In this document: positions 20,095 through 31,235 of the stretch, piece by piece
Numbering within the stretch: the stretch's first letter is position 1
Layout of the letters: every line of letters starts with the position of its first letter
From: Escherichia sp. E1V33
GTDB lineage: Bacteria; Pseudomonadota; Gammaproteobacteria; Enterobacterales; Enterobacteriaceae
Direction of reading: 5' to 3'
Assembly: GCF_004211955.1 (NCBI RefSeq)
Contig: NZ_RHJI01000010.1
Coordinates: 310,001 to 374,000, forward strand
DNA length: 64,000 nucleotides
Position numbers and translations under genes: made by a program
The notes under the pieces: generated by a model
What the model was told of the DNA's origin: nothing
The model's database searches: none
What the model saw: only the letters and a program-made list of their open reading frames with translations

Positions 20095-21573
20095 TCACCC
20101 CGCCCGTAAAAGCATTTTCATTTTTTCACTGCGACAAAACTGACGTTTCACTTCCACCACCAGCGGATGGCGCGACAGCACAATCATCACCACAAACGCC
20201 AGCACGCCCGCGGCTATTTGCACCGCCAACAGCGTCCCCAGCGCCAGTTGTCCTTTCAGCACAATGCCCAGCGCATAACTGACCACCAGCGTCGGCAGCG
20301 AGAGATAAAACGGTAGCCACAAACTCAGGATGTACTGGCGATAACTGGAACCGAGCACCGGTTTAATCATCACGAAGTAACTCAGAATGGTGTTGATAAT
20401 CTGCACCAGCAGGAAGCCAAGCGTGACGCCGATTGCGCCCGCCATCTGCCCACCAATGATGATTGCCGGAATAAACAGAAAGGTTTTGAATACGTTGAAT
20501 TTAAAGCTGATATCGACCCGCGCTTTCGCCATCAGCAGCGAACCAATGGGGTTACCCACCGAACGCAGAAGCCCCACCACACACAACAGCTGTAGCACCG
20601 GAATAATGCTGTTCCACTTCTCACCAAAGACCAGCGGTACAAAATTATTCGACACCACCATCAGCCCCAGCAGCGCCGGAAAGTTAATAATCCCCACCAC
20701 CGAAAGCAGCTTGTAGAAGTTAATGCGCAGCTTTTCGGTATCGTCCTGAATTTTGGCAAACGCCGGAAACAACACACGGGTGATGATCGGGTTCAGCTTC
20801 ATCGGCGGCACAACGGCCACGTTGTACGCCAGGTTGTATCCCCCTGCCACGCCCGCGCCGAGAATACGCGCCAGCACCAGCGTTGAAAGGTTGGTATTGA
20901 GATAGTTGATGATGCTGTCCGCCGTCAGCCAGGCACCAAAACGTAAGTTTGGTGCCACAGACGCCAGCGAGAAATGCAGACCGGGGCGATAAATTTTTCG
21001 ACCAAAGTAGCCAAACAGCAGCGTTCTCACCGCACTATTGACCAGATAACCGAGGATCGCGGTCATCGCCAGCGGCCAGAAATGGGCGCTAACCACCGTA
21101 AAAGTGAAGCCCGCCAGCACCGCGCTGGTTTCGATCATGCCGATTTTGTTGAACTCCAGTTCCTTCTGCATCAACGCGCGGAACTGTTGCCCGTGGGGGA
21201 TCACCACAAACGCCAGCGACAATGTTTTAATCAACGGTGCCAGGTCCGGGTTGTTCAGCACGTCGCCGATGAGATCACTCAACAAAAACACCGCCACACA
21301 CACCACAAGCCCCAGCCCGACGTTCAGCCAGTACAACGTGGTGAGTTCAAGGTGGCTGATTTCTTTTCGCTGAATAATCGAGTTAGCGATACCAAAGTCA
21401 GAAAGCGTATCTGCCAGCGCGATGATCACCAGCGACACGGTAAGCAAACCGAACTGGTGGTTGTCGATAATCCGCGCCAGCACGGTCATCTGCACCAGCC
21501 CGAGGCCGATGATGATCACCGTGGCAATCGCCGACCACTTCGCGCCGCTGATGGTTTTTTCACGTAAGCTCAT
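20095..21573 (-). CDS. wzxC: Colanic acid flippase WzxC
   Basis: A 492-residue inner-membrane protein with about 12-14 membrane segments (polysaccharide transporter family). It exports the undecaprenyl-linked colanic acid repeat to the periplasm. It starts MSLREKTISGAKWSAIAT, typical of this flippase group, followed by DTLSDFGIANSIIQRKEIS and long hydrophobic stretches. It begins one base after the wcaJ gene region boundary and is cotranscribed with it. Confidence 0.96.
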   Translation of the reverse strand: MSLREKTISGAKWSAIATVIIIGLGLVQMTVLARIIDNHQFGLLTVSLVIIALADTLSDFGIANSIIQRKEISHLELTTLYWLNVGLGLVVCVAVFLLSDLIGDVLNNPDLAPLIKTLSLAFVVIPHGQQFRALMQKELEFNKIGMIETSAVLAGFTFTVVSAHFWPLAMTAILGYLVNSAVRTLLFGYFGRKIYRPGLHFSLASVAPNLRFGAWLTADSIINYLNTNLSTLVLARILGAGVAGGYNLAYNVAVVPPMKLNPIITRVLFPAFAKIQDDTEKLRINFYKLLSVVGIINFPALLGLMVVSNNFVPLVFGEKWNSIIPVLQLLCVVGLLRSVGNPIGSLLMAKARVDISFKFNVFKTFLFIPAIIIGGQMAGAIGVTLGFLLVQIINTILSYFVMIKPVLGSSYRQYILSLWLPFYLSLPTLVVSYALGIVLKGQLALGTLLAVQIAAGVLAFVVMIVLSRHPLVVEVKRQFCRSEKMKMLLRAG

Positions 21574-21574
21574 A

Positions 21575-22969
21575 TCAATATGCCGCTTTGTTAACGAAGC
21601 CTTTGAATACCGTCAGGAAAACGATTTTGATATCGAACCAGACGCTCCATTCGCGGATGTACTCAAGGTCGAACTCGACGCGTTTTTCCATTTTCTCCAG
21701 CGTGTCGGTTTCGCCGCGCCAGCCGTTAATCTGCGCCCAGCCGGTAATGCCCGGTTTCACCTTATGGCGCAGCATGTAGCCTTCAATGAGCTGGCGATAC
21801 TGTTCGTTATGCGCCACCGCGTGCGGACGTGGACCGACAATCGACATCCCACCGGTCAGCACATTGATAAACTGCGGCAATTCATCCAGCGAGGTGCGGC
21901 GCAGAAAGTTCCCCACTTTAGTAACGCGCGGATCGTTCTGCGTCGCCTGAGTCACCACTTTGTCGTTCTCCATCACTTTCATGGAACGGAACTTCCACAC
22001 TTTGATCGGTTTGCCGTCCATGCCGTAGCGCGTCTGGCGGAAAATAACCGGCCCCGGTGAACTCAGTTTCACCGCGAGCGCAATACAGCACAGCACCGGG
22101 GAGATCAGCAGCAGAATAAGCGTCGCCAGCACAATGTCTTCCGCACGTTTGAGCAGGCGGTTAACCCCGGAAAGCGGCGTGTCGTAAAGCGGCACCACCG
22201 GAACGCCGTTCATCTCTTCAAGACGTGAATGGAGAATGTTGAAGGTAAAGACATCGGGGATCAGCAGCACCGAACAGGTGGTGTCCGCCAATTGATGGAC
22301 CAGTTTTTTCACTCGCGCGCCGTCGCACATTTGCATCGCGATATAGACGTTATGAATCTTGCCTGCTTTAGCATCCTCGACCAGCTGTTGCAGGTTACCC
22401 GCCCAGTCGTTAGAAACGCCGCCCGGTTTCGGGTCGTGGTAAACGCCCACCACTTCAAACCCTAACCACGGCTGGTTACGGAAGCTCTCCATCAGCATTT
22501 GTCCGGCGGCTAAATCCCCCGCCACTGCGACCATGCGCTTGTTATAGCCATGATTACGCAACCAGCCCGCCCCAATGCGAATACACGAACGGCAAACCAC
22601 CAGTCCGATGCTGGTCAGCCCATACCACGCCAGCCAGATTTTCAGTTGCGTGTCGAAATCATTGTTGAACGCCACCAGTCCGGCGCTGAAAATCACGCTT
22701 AAGGTCCAGTTTTGTAGCAACAGGGCAAATTCTGTCGCTGCCCGAACACCGCGCCATGAGCGATAAAAATCGGTGATGCCGCCCAGCATCTGGAACACCA
22801 CCAGCGTAATCAGCGCCACCAACAGGTGCATGTAGAGGAATGACAGTCCGCTGACTTCGCAAACCAGCCATAGTCCGGCAAACATGATGGTGATATCTGA
22901 AAAGCGTTGCACCATAGAGATTAACGATGCATTGGTTTTCGCTCGCTCGCGCTTTTTTAGATTTGTCAT
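21575..22969 (-). CDS. wcaJ: UDP-glucose:undecaprenyl-phosphate glucose-1-phosphate transferase WcaJ
   Basis: Initiates colanic acid synthesis by moving glucose 1-phosphate from UDP-glucose to undecaprenyl phosphate. The 464 residues comprise an N-terminal set of membrane segments, a central CoA-binding-like cytoplasmic region, and the C-terminal catalytic bacterial sugar transferase domain from about residue 270. Motifs there include KVWKFRSMKV, RTSLDELPQFINVLTGGMS and VGPRPHAVAHN. Integrity of this gene is a common switch for colanic acid production, and here it appears intact. Confidence 0.97.
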   Translation of the reverse strand: MTNLKKRERAKTNASLISMVQRFSDITIMFAGLWLVCEVSGLSFLYMHLLVALITLVVFQMLGGITDFYRSWRGVRAATEFALLLQNWTLSVIFSAGLVAFNNDFDTQLKIWLAWYGLTSIGLVVCRSCIRIGAGWLRNHGYNKRMVAVAGDLAAGQMLMESFRNQPWLGFEVVGVYHDPKPGGVSNDWAGNLQQLVEDAKAGKIHNVYIAMQMCDGARVKKLVHQLADTTCSVLLIPDVFTFNILHSRLEEMNGVPVVPLYDTPLSGVNRLLKRAEDIVLATLILLLISPVLCCIALAVKLSSPGPVIFRQTRYGMDGKPIKVWKFRSMKVMENDKVVTQATQNDPRVTKVGNFLRRTSLDELPQFINVLTGGMSIVGPRPHAVAHNEQYRQLIEGYMLRHKVKPGITGWAQINGWRGETDTLEKMEKRVEFDLEYIREWSVWFDIKIVFLTVFKGFVNKAAY

Positions 22970-22988
22970 CGTTGTTCCTGTTATTAGC

Positions 22989-23012
22989 CCCTTACCCGCA
23001 GTGGGGTAAGGG
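22989..23012. other. Intercistronic stem-loop between cpsG and wcaJ
   Basis: Perfect nine-base-pair inverted repeat (CCCTTACCC / GGGTAAGGG) with a six-base loop in the 54-base gap between cpsG and wcaJ. It has no T-run on the minus strand, so it is better read as an mRNA-stabilising or processing hairpin than as a full terminator. Confidence 0.7.
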
Positions 23013-23023
23013 AAGATCCGACA

Positions 23024-24394
23024 TTACTCGTTCAGCAACGTCAGCAGAGTTCGCGTTCGCGCTTCCATCAGCGGTACATCACCGCGCGATTCCACATTCA
23101 ACCGCACCACCGGTTCGGTGTTGGAGGAGCGCAGATTAAAGCGCCAGTCGGCAAAGGTCATGCTGATGCCATCGGTGCGATCCACCGCCAGCGCCTCACG
23201 GCTAAAATGCTGTTCCACGCGGTTAATCGCCTCAACGGGTTGCGCCAGTTTGCTGTTGATCTCACCGCTTGCCGGGAATGCCGCCATCCGGTCGCGCACC
23301 AGTTCGCCCAGCGTTTTTCCTTTCAGGCACACCAGTTCGGCGACCAGCAGCCACGGGATCATGCCGCTGTCGCAGTAAGCAAAATCACGGAAGTAATGGT
23401 GGGCGCTCATTTCGCCACCGTAGATGGCGTCTTCCTTGCGCATCCGTTCTTTAATAAAGGCGTGTCCGGTTTTCGACATTACCGGGGTGCCGCCTGCGGC
23501 AGTCACCACATCAACGGTGTTCCAGGAGAGACGTGGATCGTGGATGATCTTCGCGCCGGGATTTTTTTCGAGGAACGCTTCTGCCAGCAGGCCGACAATG
23601 TAGTAGCCCTCGATAAACTGCCCTTTTTCGTCAAACAGGAAACAGCGGTCAAAATCGCCATCAAAAGCAATGCCCATATCCGCGCCGTGTTTAATGACCG
23701 CATTGCGGGTGTCGTCGCGACATTCCGGCAGCAGCGGGTTAGGAATACCGTTGGGGAAATTGCCGTCGGGCGTGTTGTGCACTTTGATCAATTCCACGGG
23801 TGCGCCGAGGGCTTTAAAGCGGGCTTCGATGGCGTCAACTACCGGACCCGCTGCGCCATTCCCGGAGTTAATCACCAGCTTGAGCGGCGTGAGGCTTTTG
23901 ACGTTGATATAACCGAACAGGTGATCAACGTAAGCGTCACGCAGGGTAATTTGCTGATAGCGACCGCGTTTGGTTTCATCAACGGGAGGAAAGTCGTTGG
24001 CTTCTGCCAGACGCTGGACGTCGCGCAGTCCGGTATCACCGCTGATCGGGCGAGCCCCCTCGCGCACCAGCTTCATGCCATTGTAATCCATCGGATTATG
24101 GCTGGCGGTAACTTCGATGCCGCCATCCACGCCGAGATGGAACGTGGCGAAATAGATCTCTTCGGTGCCGGACATGCCAATATCCAGCACGTCGACGCCC
24201 GCATCCTGTAAACCTTTTGCCAGCGCCAGTTTTAAGGTTTCACTGGTGAGGCGGATATCACCGCCTAACACAATGGTTTTCGGTTTAAGAAATTCGCCAT
24301 AGGCGCGACCAATGCGCCAGGCAATATCTTCATTCAGTTCTTCGCCTAATTTTCCACGAATATCATAGGCTTTAAAGCAGGTTAATTTTTTCAT
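23024..24394 (-). CDS. cpsG: Phosphomannomutase
   Basis: Interconverts mannose 6-phosphate and mannose 1-phosphate on the way to GDP-mannose and GDP-fucose. I use the ATG at 24394, giving 456 residues beginning [14 protein letters not shown]. The longer upstream start adds an uncharacteristic tail. The phosphoserine loop [13 protein letters not shown] lies near residues 96-108, the magnesium loop DGDFDRCF near residue 245, and the C-terminal phosphate-binding [12 protein letters not shown] near residue 430. Also called manB. It lies downstream of cpsB across a REP cluster. Confidence 0.97.
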   Translation of the reverse strand: MKKLTCFKAYDIRGKLGEELNEDIAWRIGRAYGEFLKPKTIVLGGDIRLTSETLKLALAKGLQDAGVDVLDIGMSGTEEIYFATFHLGVDGGIEVTASHNPMDYNGMKLVREGARPISGDTGLRDVQRLAEANDFPPVDETKRGRYQQITLRDAYVDHLFGYINVKSLTPLKLVINSGNGAAGPVVDAIEARFKALGAPVELIKVHNTPDGNFPNGIPNPLLPECRDDTRNAVIKHGADMGIAFDGDFDRCFLFDEKGQFIEGYYIVGLLAEAFLEKNPGAKIIHDPRLSWNTVDVVTAAGGTPVMSKTGHAFIKERMRKEDAIYGGEMSAHHYFRDFAYCDSGMIPWLLVAELVCLKGKTLGELVRDRMAAFPASGEINSKLAQPVEAINRVEQHFSREALAVDRTDGISMTFADWRFNLRSSNTEPVVRLNVESRGDVPLMEARTRTLLTLLNE

Positions 24395-24483
24395 GTCGTT
24401 ACCCTTTTTCAGGCAATAGTCGGCCCTGACCGAAGCGGCCAATTTTGTTTTTGTCGTTATTTACATCGCGGTTCGGCATTCAT

Positions 24484-24585
<102 letters not shown>

Positions 24586-24586
24586 T

Positions 24587-26023
24587 TTACACCCGTCCGT
24601 AGCGATCCGCGAAACGCACCACATCATCCTCTTCGAGATAAGAGCCGGAGCGCACTTCAATTAAATCGAGCGGAATTTTCCCCGGGTTTTCCAGGCAGTG
24701 CGTCGCCCCCAGCGGAATATAAATGGACTCGTTTTCACCAAGCAGTTTGATATCACCGTCAATAGTGACTTTTGCCGTTCCCGCGACCACTACCCAGTGT
24801 TCCGCGCGGTGATGATGCATCTGTACCGACAAGCCTTCGCCCGGTTTCACGGTGATGCGTTTCACCTGGTAGCGGTCGCCTGCGTCGATTGAGTCATATT
24901 TGCCCCACGGACGATACACTTCGCGATGCACCCGATGCTCATGGCGACCATCGGCTTTGATCTGCTCGACCACTTTTTTCACATCCTGCACCGCATTGCG
25001 GTCGGCAATCAGCACTGCATCTTTGGTCTGCACTACCACCAAATCTTTCACCCCGACGGTGGTGACCAGACCAGATTCGGCGTACACGTAGCTGTTTTCG
25101 GTTTTGTGATTAATCACGTCACCGTGGCAAACGTTGCCCTCGGCGGTGTGGGCGCTGATCTCCCATAATGAAGACCAGGAACCGACATCGCTCCAGCCCG
25201 CATCCATCGGCACCACAACAGCATCTGCCGTACGTTCCATGACCGCGTAATCCACCGACTCTTCCGGGCAGGCCAGAAACGCTTCTTCATCCACGCGAAT
25301 AAAATCGAGATCCGGATCGACGGCGCTCATCGCTTTTTCACAGGCATCGAGAATATCCGGGCGATATTTTTTCAGTTCTTCGAGATAGCGTCCGGCACGG
25401 AACAGGAACATACCGCTGTTCCAGTAATATTCGCCGCTTGCCACATAGGCCTGCGCGGTTTCCAGATTTGGTTTTTCGACAAACTGCGCCACTTCAAAGG
25501 CCACCGTATCCTGCTCACCCGCCGACACTTCACCGCGACGAATATAGCCATATCCGGTTTCAGGTAGATCCGGCACAATGCCGAAGGTCACCAGCTTGCC
25601 CGCTTCGGCATACGGCATGGCATTACGCACGGCGGCGCGGAATGCGTCTTCATCGGCAATCACATGATCCGCCGCCAGCACCAGCATTAATGGGTCGTTC
25701 TCCGGGCTATGACGTTTTGCCGCCAGCGCCGCCAGCGCAATGGCCGGTGCTGTGTTACGCCCTGCCGGTTCGAGAATAATGTTCTCAGTGAGTTTGTTCA
25801 GTTGACGCAGTTGTTCCGCAACAATAAAGCGGTGCTGCTCATTGCAAATCACCACCGGGCTTTCGCACTCCACGCCGTTCAGGCGACAGATGGTGGTTTG
25901 CAGCATGGTGAGATCGCCTTTCAGGCATAAAAACTGCTTGGGGTAAAGTACGCGGGAAAGCGGCCATAAGCGGCTACCGGAGCCACCTGCCATCACGACT
26001 GGATAGAGTTTCGACTGCGCCAT
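24587..26023 (-). CDS. cpsB: Mannose-1-phosphate guanylyltransferase
   Basis: Makes GDP-mannose from mannose 1-phosphate and GTP. The 478 residues comprise an N-terminal nucleotidyltransferase domain with [20 protein letters not shown] near residues 13-32 and a C-terminal cupin domain from about residue 370 ([20 protein letters not shown]). The latter is found in bifunctional PMI/GMP relatives. Also called manC. It precedes cpsG in the operon, and the two together supply GDP-mannose to gmd. Confidence 0.97.
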   Translation of the reverse strand: MAQSKLYPVVMAGGSGSRLWPLSRVLYPKQFLCLKGDLTMLQTTICRLNGVECESPVVICNEQHRFIVAEQLRQLNKLTENIILEPAGRNTAPAIALAALAAKRHSPENDPLMLVLAADHVIADEDAFRAAVRNAMPYAEAGKLVTFGIVPDLPETGYGYIRRGEVSAGEQDTVAFEVAQFVEKPNLETAQAYVASGEYYWNSGMFLFRAGRYLEELKKYRPDILDACEKAMSAVDPDLDFIRVDEEAFLACPEESVDYAVMERTADAVVVPMDAGWSDVGSWSSLWEISAHTAEGNVCHGDVINHKTENSYVYAESGLVTTVGVKDLVVVQTKDAVLIADRNAVQDVKKVVEQIKADGRHEHRVHREVYRPWGKYDSIDAGDRYQVKRITVKPGEGLSVQMHHHRAEHWVVVAGTAKVTIDGDIKLLGENESIYIPLGATHCLENPGKIPLDLIEVRSGSYLEEDDVVRFADRYGRV

Positions 26024-26025
26024 AA

Positions 26026-27249
26026 TTATCCCCGAATATCATTTATAAATTGACGTAACACGTTCTCTTTATCGAGCGTGCGTTCGGCATATTCACGTGC
26101 CACCGTGTTGTGTTTGGGCAGCAGGAGCGCCTGACGAATCCCCGCCACCAGCGCCTCGACCGATTCCGGTTCTACGCAAACCGCAATGCCCGGAAAGGTT
26201 TCGCAAAGCTGCCCCAGTTCTGTGTGGGCCTCTGCGGTAATCACCGCGTTACCGCCTACCGCCAGAATATTGGTCAATTTCGACGGCAATACGGCATCTG
26301 CCGCGCCGCGTTTTTGCACCACCAGATGGCAATCGCCCATCTTCAGCAGTGCGGGTAAAGCGTCATACGATTGCAGCGGGAAGAATTGCATGTTGTGCAG
26401 TCCACGCTGCTGCGCCATTTTTTCCAGCCGCGCTTTGCCGCCGCCCTGCCCGACAATGGCAAAAATCAGCGGTTCATCGCGCAGGAGATCGGCAGCTTCA
26501 ATAACGTTTTCCAGCCCCTGCTTTTCACCAATATTGCCGGAGTAAAGAATGATTTTTTTGTTATCCGGCAGGCCAAGCTGGTTACGAAGAGCATCAACAT
26601 CGGCCTCTGCGACATGCTGAAAACGGGCAATTTCCGACCAGTTGGGGAAGAAGATGACGCTTTCCGCCGCCACGCCTTTTTCGATGGCTTTATTCATCAT
26701 CGAGCGCGAAATCGTGGAGACGTTATCGACGTTATGCAGTCCGCTACGTTCGAACGCCGTTGCCAGCTGTGCCACTTTGCCGCCTTTGCCTTTTCCGGCA
26801 AGGCCCAGCCCCAGCATGGCGTCCACTTCGTAATCCTGAATATGCAGCACGGTACGCGCACCAGAGAGTTTCGCCAGCAGGCGCATTCCCGGCGTGCAAA
26901 ACAGCGTTGGCACCACGCCGATAATGCGATCCGGCTTCCAGCGACGTTGCGCCATCAGGGGAAAGAAACTGCTGACGGCAAAACTGCCGAGATGCAACAA
27001 GCGTTTCAGGGTGCTCGGCTGTTTTGGCACGTACAGCGGGCAGCGCCATACCGTGGCGGCCCCTTCTTCTCGTTTGTACCACCATGCGGAATAGTTCTCG
27101 CCCACCTGCCACTGCGGGTAGTAAGGCGGTGCGGTAATGACCCGCACCTCATGACCTTGTGCCACCAGCCATTCCACCATCTCGCCAGTGTATTTGCCGA
27201 TGCCGGTTAACTCCGGCGAGTAGTTAATGCCGTAGACCAGTATTTTCAT
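26026..27249 (-). CDS. wcaI: Colanic acid glycosyltransferase WcaI
   Basis: A 407-residue GT4-type transferase, thought to add fucose to the lipid-linked glucose as the second colanic acid sugar. It starts [20 protein letters not shown], typical of this group, and the donor domain has [20 protein letters not shown] near residues 230-249. The ATG overlaps the gmm stop (four bases). The fucosyltransferase role is inferred from published pathway work, not from motifs. Confidence 0.94.
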   Translation of the reverse strand: MKILVYGINYSPELTGIGKYTGEMVEWLVAQGHEVRVITAPPYYPQWQVGENYSAWWYKREEGAATVWRCPLYVPKQPSTLKRLLHLGSFAVSSFFPLMAQRRWKPDRIIGVVPTLFCTPGMRLLAKLSGARTVLHIQDYEVDAMLGLGLAGKGKGGKVAQLATAFERSGLHNVDNVSTISRSMMNKAIEKGVAAESVIFFPNWSEIARFQHVAEADVDALRNQLGLPDNKKIILYSGNIGEKQGLENVIEAADLLRDEPLIFAIVGQGGGKARLEKMAQQRGLHNMQFFPLQSYDALPALLKMGDCHLVVQKRGAADAVLPSKLTNILAVGGNAVITAEAHTELGQLCETFPGIAVCVEPESVEALVAGIRQALLLPKHNTVAREYAERTLDKENVLRQFINDIRG

Positions 27250-27728
27250 AATCCGGGTACCCCGGCACGCTTCTCAGCGAGAAAATAGGCGCGGCTGTTA
27301 GCGTGAACATTGTCACTGGCGAGCAGCGCGTCCGGCGTCAGCCAGCGGTAATCGTCATGCTGCTCATCCGGCAGTAACAGCTCTTCTTCCGCGACTCTGA
27401 AGCGAAAACCGAGCACCACATAGTGAGTGGTGAAATCCGTGCCGGAGAAGTTATCGTCATAAAAGTGCTGCCAGACACCGTAAAACTGGCCTGCTGTTAT
27501 CGGCAGACGCAGCCCCAGTTCCGCCATCGTCAGCCGCTCAAATGCGGCTTCCAGCGTTTCGTCTTTCTGCACGCGCCCTCCCGGCACAAACCAGTAACCC
27601 TGCGCCGGGCGGTTGGTTCTTTTGCCAAGCAGAAACTCGCCGCGACTGTTCTCGACAATAAAGTCGAGAGAGACAAGCGGAGTGGAGCGCACTACCGTGG
27701 CAAAGTCTTCCTGACGTAAAAACATCAT
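27246..27728 (-). CDS. gmm: GDP-mannose mannosyl hydrolase
   Basis: Nudix-fold enzyme (also nudD or wcaH) that hydrolyses GDP-mannose and GDP-glucose to GDP and the free sugar, perhaps regulating GDP-sugar levels. It has 160 residues. The Nudix-like box reads [20 protein letters not shown] near residues 50-69 and departs from the canonical REUXEE pattern, as expected for GDPMH, which cleaves at carbon instead of phosphorus. It overlaps fcl by one base and wcaI by four, so it is tightly coupled. Confidence 0.96.
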   Translation of the reverse strand: MMFLRQEDFATVVRSTPLVSLDFIVENSRGEFLLGKRTNRPAQGYWFVPGGRVQKDETLEAAFERLTMAELGLRLPITAGQFYGVWQHFYDDNFSGTDFTTHYVVLGFRFRVAEEELLLPDEQHDDYRWLTPDALLASDNVHANSRAYFLAEKRAGVPGL

Positions 27729-28693
27729 TACCCCCGAAAGCGGTCTTGATTCTCAAGGAACCACTGGTAAGTGCTGGCAAGCCCCGCTTCCAGTGAGATT
27801 TCGTGATACCAGCCAAGCTGATGCAGGCGCGTCACATCCAGCAGTTTGCGCGGCGTACCATCCGGTTTACTGGCATCAAAAACCACCCGACCTTTGTAAC
27901 CCACCACTTTGGCGATGGTTTGCGCCAGCTCGCGGATAGTGCAGTCAATGCCCGTACCGACGTTAATGTGCGACAGCATCGGCTGGGTGTTCTCCAGCCA
28001 GACTTCGTGCGCCAGCTCCATGACATGAATGCTCGCCGCCGCCATATCATCGACGTGCAGGAATTCACGCATCGGTGTACCGCTGCCCCATACCACCACG
28101 TCCGGTGCATTCTGTGCCGTCGCCTCGTGGAAGCGACGCAGCAATGCAGGGATCACATGCGAATTACTCGGGTGGAAGTTGTCGTGTGGCCCGTACAGGT
28201 TGGTCGGCATGACTGAGCGGTAATCGCGTCCGTACTGGCGGTTGTAAGATTCGCACAGTTTGATCCCGGCGATTTTGGCAATGGCGTAAGGCTCGTTGGT
28301 CGGCTCCAGCGTGCCCTGCAATAACTCGCTTTCTGCCATCGGCTGTTTTGCCAGTTTCGGGTAGATACAGGACGATCCGAGAAACAGCAGTTTGTTCACG
28401 TCGTTCTGATGCGCGGCGTGAATGATGTTGCTCTCAATCATCATGTTCTGATAGATGAAATCCGCCGGATACGTGTTGTTGGCAACAATGCCGCCCACTT
28501 TCGCCGCCGCCAGATAGACCTGGTCAATACGTTCGCTGGCAAAGAAATCATGCACGGCGCGGCTGTCCAGCAGGTTCAGCTCGTCGCGGGTGCGTAATAC
28601 CAGTTCCACATCACCACGCTGTTCGAGCTGCCGCCTGATGGCAGAACCGACCATCCCGCGATGGCCAGCGATAAAAATGCGTTGTCTACTCAT
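27728..28693 (-). CDS. fcl: GDP-L-fucose synthase
   Basis: Epimerises and reduces GDP-4-keto-6-deoxymannose to GDP-L-fucose with NADPH. It has 321 residues. The nucleotide site [15 protein letters not shown] lies near residues 9-23, the catalytic Tyr-Lys pair is in [14 protein letters not shown] near residue 136, and the [12 protein letters not shown] substrate region lies near residue 163. Also called wcaG. It lies two bases after gmd, completing the GDP-fucose route. Confidence 0.97.
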   Translation of the reverse strand: MSRQRIFIAGHRGMVGSAIRRQLEQRGDVELVLRTRDELNLLDSRAVHDFFASERIDQVYLAAAKVGGIVANNTYPADFIYQNMMIESNIIHAAHQNDVNKLLFLGSSCIYPKLAKQPMAESELLQGTLEPTNEPYAIAKIAGIKLCESYNRQYGRDYRSVMPTNLYGPHDNFHPSNSHVIPALLRRFHEATAQNAPDVVVWGSGTPMREFLHVDDMAAASIHVMELAHEVWLENTQPMLSHINVGTGIDCTIRELAQTIAKVVGYKGRVVFDASKPDGTPRKLLDVTRLHQLGWYHEISLEAGLASTYQWFLENQDRFRG

Positions 28694-28695
28694 GC

Positions 28696-29817
28696 TTATG
28701 ACTCCAGCGCGATCGCCACGTCGTAGCCGTGAGATTTCAGCAGAGAGTGTTTTTTCGCCGCTTCGAGGTCATTAGCCACCATTTCAGACACCATCTCTCT
28801 GAGGGTGATTTCCGGTTTCCAGCCCAGTTTTTCGTGCGCTTTGGTCGGGTCGCCGAGCAGCGTTTCAACTTCAGCCGGACGGAAGTAACGCGGGTCAACA
28901 GCAATAATCACATCACCCGGTTTAACGCCCGGCGCGTCATGCCCGGTGACGGAAACCACAATGCCCTTCTCTTCAACGCCCGTGCCTTCAAAGCGCAGTT
29001 TGATGCCCAGCTGTGCTGCCGCCATTTCCACGAACTGACGTACGGAGTACTGAACGCCGGTCGCGATAACGAAATCTTCTGGCTGTTCCTGTTGCAGCAT
29101 CATCCACTGCATTTTTACGTAGTCTTTGGCATGGCCCCAGTCACGCAGGGAATCCATATTGCCGAGGTACAGGCACGACTCCAGCCCCTGGGCGATGTTG
29201 GCGATTGCGCGGGTGATTTTGCGGGTAACGAAGGTTTCGCCGCGGCGCGGGGATTCATGGTTGAAGAGAATACCGTTACAGGCGTACATGCCGTAGGATT
29301 CGCGGTAGTTAACGGTGATCCAGTAGGCATACAGTTTGGCGACCGCATACGGAGAGCGTGGGTAGAACGGCGTGGTTTCTTTCTGCGGAATTTCCTGCAC
29401 CAGACCATACAGTTCAGAGGTGGAAGCCTGATAGAAACGGGTTTTCTTTTCCAGACCGAGGAAGCGGATCGCCTCCAGCAGGCGCAGCGTACCCATCGCG
29501 TCGACGTCAGCGGTATATTCCGGTGACTCAAAAGAAACCGCAACGTGGCTCATTGCGCCCAGGTTGTAAACTTCATCCGGCTGTACTTCACGCAAAATGC
29601 GCGTCAGGTTGGAGGTATCACTCAGGTCGCCATAATGCAGATGGAATTTCGGGTTGCAGGTGTGCGGATCCTGATAAATGTGATCCACGCGCTCGGTGTT
29701 GAATGACGATGCGCGACGCTTAATACCATGCACCTCGTAACCTTTTTCCAGCAGAAACTCTGCCAGGTAAGAACCGTCTTGTCCGGTTACACCGGTGATG
29801 AGAGCGACTTTTGACAT
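28696..29817 (-). CDS. gmd: GDP-mannose 4,6-dehydratase
   Basis: Converts GDP-mannose to GDP-4-keto-6-deoxymannose, the committed step to GDP-fucose. The 373 residues are the family length. [20 protein letters not shown] lies at residues 9-28, the catalytic STSELYG near residue 132, and the Tyr-Lys pair in [15 protein letters not shown] near residue 152. The substrate loop [19 protein letters not shown] lies near residue 185. It precedes fcl. Confidence 0.98.
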
Positions 29818-29844
29818 GTCTTATTCCTCTGTATTTTTTTGAAT

Positions 29845-30393
29845 TTATTCAGTTTCAACGCGTTTGCGTATCACCACTGCGGGATTCCCCCGGCAAACCA
29901 CATTTGCCGGAAGCGATTTAAAAACACTGCTTCGCGCACCCACGACGGTGCCGTCGCCGATCGTGACGCCTGGGGCAACAAAGACATCGGTTGCCAGCCA
30001 GCATTTCTCGCCAATCACAATAGGCGTGGCGTTAATGGTGAAATGTTGACTTGCATGGTCGTGGCTACCGGTGCATAAATAACTTTTTTGCGATATCACC
30101 GAATGTGCGCCAATGGTTATTTCACCGAGGGTATATAAATTGACGTCATCGCCGACCCACGCGTAATCACCTAAGGTTAATTTCCACGGATAGGTAATTT
30201 TTACTGACGGACGAATAACTACGTTTTTTCCTATTTTTGCGCCGAATAAACGTAATAAAAAAGCCCGCCAGCGATACAATACTTGTGGCGACCAGGCAAA
30301 TATTGTTGCCTGTACCGCCCACCATAATTGCACTTTAATAGCATTGCTGCCCCGGAACCCTTTCGGCACCGAGAACCCACTTAAATCCTGCAT
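29845..30393 (-). CDS. wcaF: Colanic acid acetyltransferase WcaF
   Basis: A 182-residue left-handed beta-helix acetyltransferase. Hexapeptide repeats run through VVIRPSVKITYPWKLTLGDY, and the acetyl-CoA site region around LCTGSHDH lies near residue 110. It acetylates a sugar of the colanic acid repeat; which of the two acetyl positions is its target cannot be told from the sequence alone. It lies between gmd and wcaE in the canonical position. Confidence 0.94.
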   Translation of the reverse strand: MQDLSGFSVPKGFRGSNAIKVQLWWAVQATIFAWSPQVLYRWRAFLLRLFGAKIGKNVVIRPSVKITYPWKLTLGDYAWVGDDVNLYTLGEITIGAHSVISQKSYLCTGSHDHASQHFTINATPIVIGEKCWLATDVFVAPGVTIGDGTVVGARSSVFKSLPANVVCRGNPAVVIRKRVETE

Positions 30394-30408
30394 CGTTTTC
30401 CCTTATAT

Positions 30409-31155
30409 TCAGCTTTTGTTATATAAGGCTTTCGTCTTTGAGGTAGTACGCTGGCGTAAATGCCAGGATAATTCTGCCCAGAAGCCAGGCACATGTAATA
30501 TTTGCCGTTGGACTTTTTTCGCGTCAGCACACAATTCCATATTATTGGTGGTTGATACCCCACCCATAGAAAATTCAGACACCAGACCATTGAGTTTTTT
30601 AAATGCATAACCGGCTTTATACATTTTGGCTGCCAGCGCGTAGTCGGAAGAAACTTTATATTCCAGGTCATAACGCCATTTCTTCAAGCCGGATACCGGG
30701 AAAAATATCGCCTGATGACTGGCGGGCAGGCTGTGATAAATATACCAGCCCGGTTTGGCGCTACGTTTAATTTTATGCCCGTCGCCAAAATCCAGTAGCG
30801 CATCGCCGGTGATCATCACGTTATCTTTTTGCACTTTTAACCTACGGACAAAATTTGCGGCATCCTGATGAAAAATATCGCCCGAGTTAAGAAACAACGC
30901 GAACTTGCCTTGTGCCATCGCAATGCCTTTGTTCATGGCGTCGTAGATACCGTTATCTGGCTCGCTAACAAAGCGTAGATTATAGATACCATTGAGATTT
31001 TCCAGATACTCACGGGTGCCGTCGTTGGAACCGCCATCGACAACAATCCATTCGAAGCTGATATCGTCCGCCTGCGCCAGATGCGCCAGAGAGGCGTGTG
31101 TTTTGACTATCCCTTCGAGGTTACGAAACGCGACAGTGATTATGCTAAGCAACAT
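30409..31155 (-). CDS. wcaE: Colanic acid glycosyltransferase WcaE
   Basis: A 248-residue GT2-family transferase (GT-A fold). It starts [20 protein letters not shown], with the donor site [11 protein letters not shown] near residues 37-47 and the acidic FLNSGD metal site near residue 88. It is proposed to add a fucose to the colanic acid repeat. The gap to wcaD is 80 bases and contains an imperfect palindrome. Confidence 0.93.
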   Translation of the reverse strand: MLLSIITVAFRNLEGIVKTHASLAHLAQADDISFEWIVVDGGSNDGTREYLENLNGIYNLRFVSEPDNGIYDAMNKGIAMAQGKFALFLNSGDIFHQDAANFVRRLKVQKDNVMITGDALLDFGDGHKIKRSAKPGWYIYHSLPASHQAIFFPVSGLKKWRYDLEYKVSSDYALAAKMYKAGYAFKKLNGLVSEFSMGGVSTTNNMELCADAKKVQRQILHVPGFWAELSWHLRQRTTSKTKALYNKS

Positions 31156-31169
31156 GTTTTACCTCGTTA

Positions 31170-31232
31170 TCCCCGTCATATTTCAAGCTGCATGTGCGTT
31201 GGTTTTTCTCGCTCACCAACTTCCTGCAACTC
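31170..31232. repeat. Imperfect palindromic intergenic element between wcaD and wcaE
   Basis: Two facing arms, TTTCAAGCTGCA and TGCAACTCGAATTA, flank a segment holding GTTGGT...ACCAAC. This resembles a dispersed enterobacterial intergenic repeat I have seen in other genomes, but I cannot name it with certainty. It can form a cruciform or an mRNA hairpin within the operon. Confidence 0.5.
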
Positions 31233-31235
31233 GAA

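Noticed and set aside
23207-24211. Long plus-strand open frame of 334 codons opposite cpsG
   Set aside because: It lies wholly antisense to a clear phosphomannomutase, has no recognisable domain, and is explained by the high GC content and codon structure of cpsG.
26371-27210. Plus-strand open frame of 279 codons opposite wcaI
   Set aside because: Antisense to a conserved glycosyltransferase gene; composition and lack of motifs indicate a reading-frame shadow.
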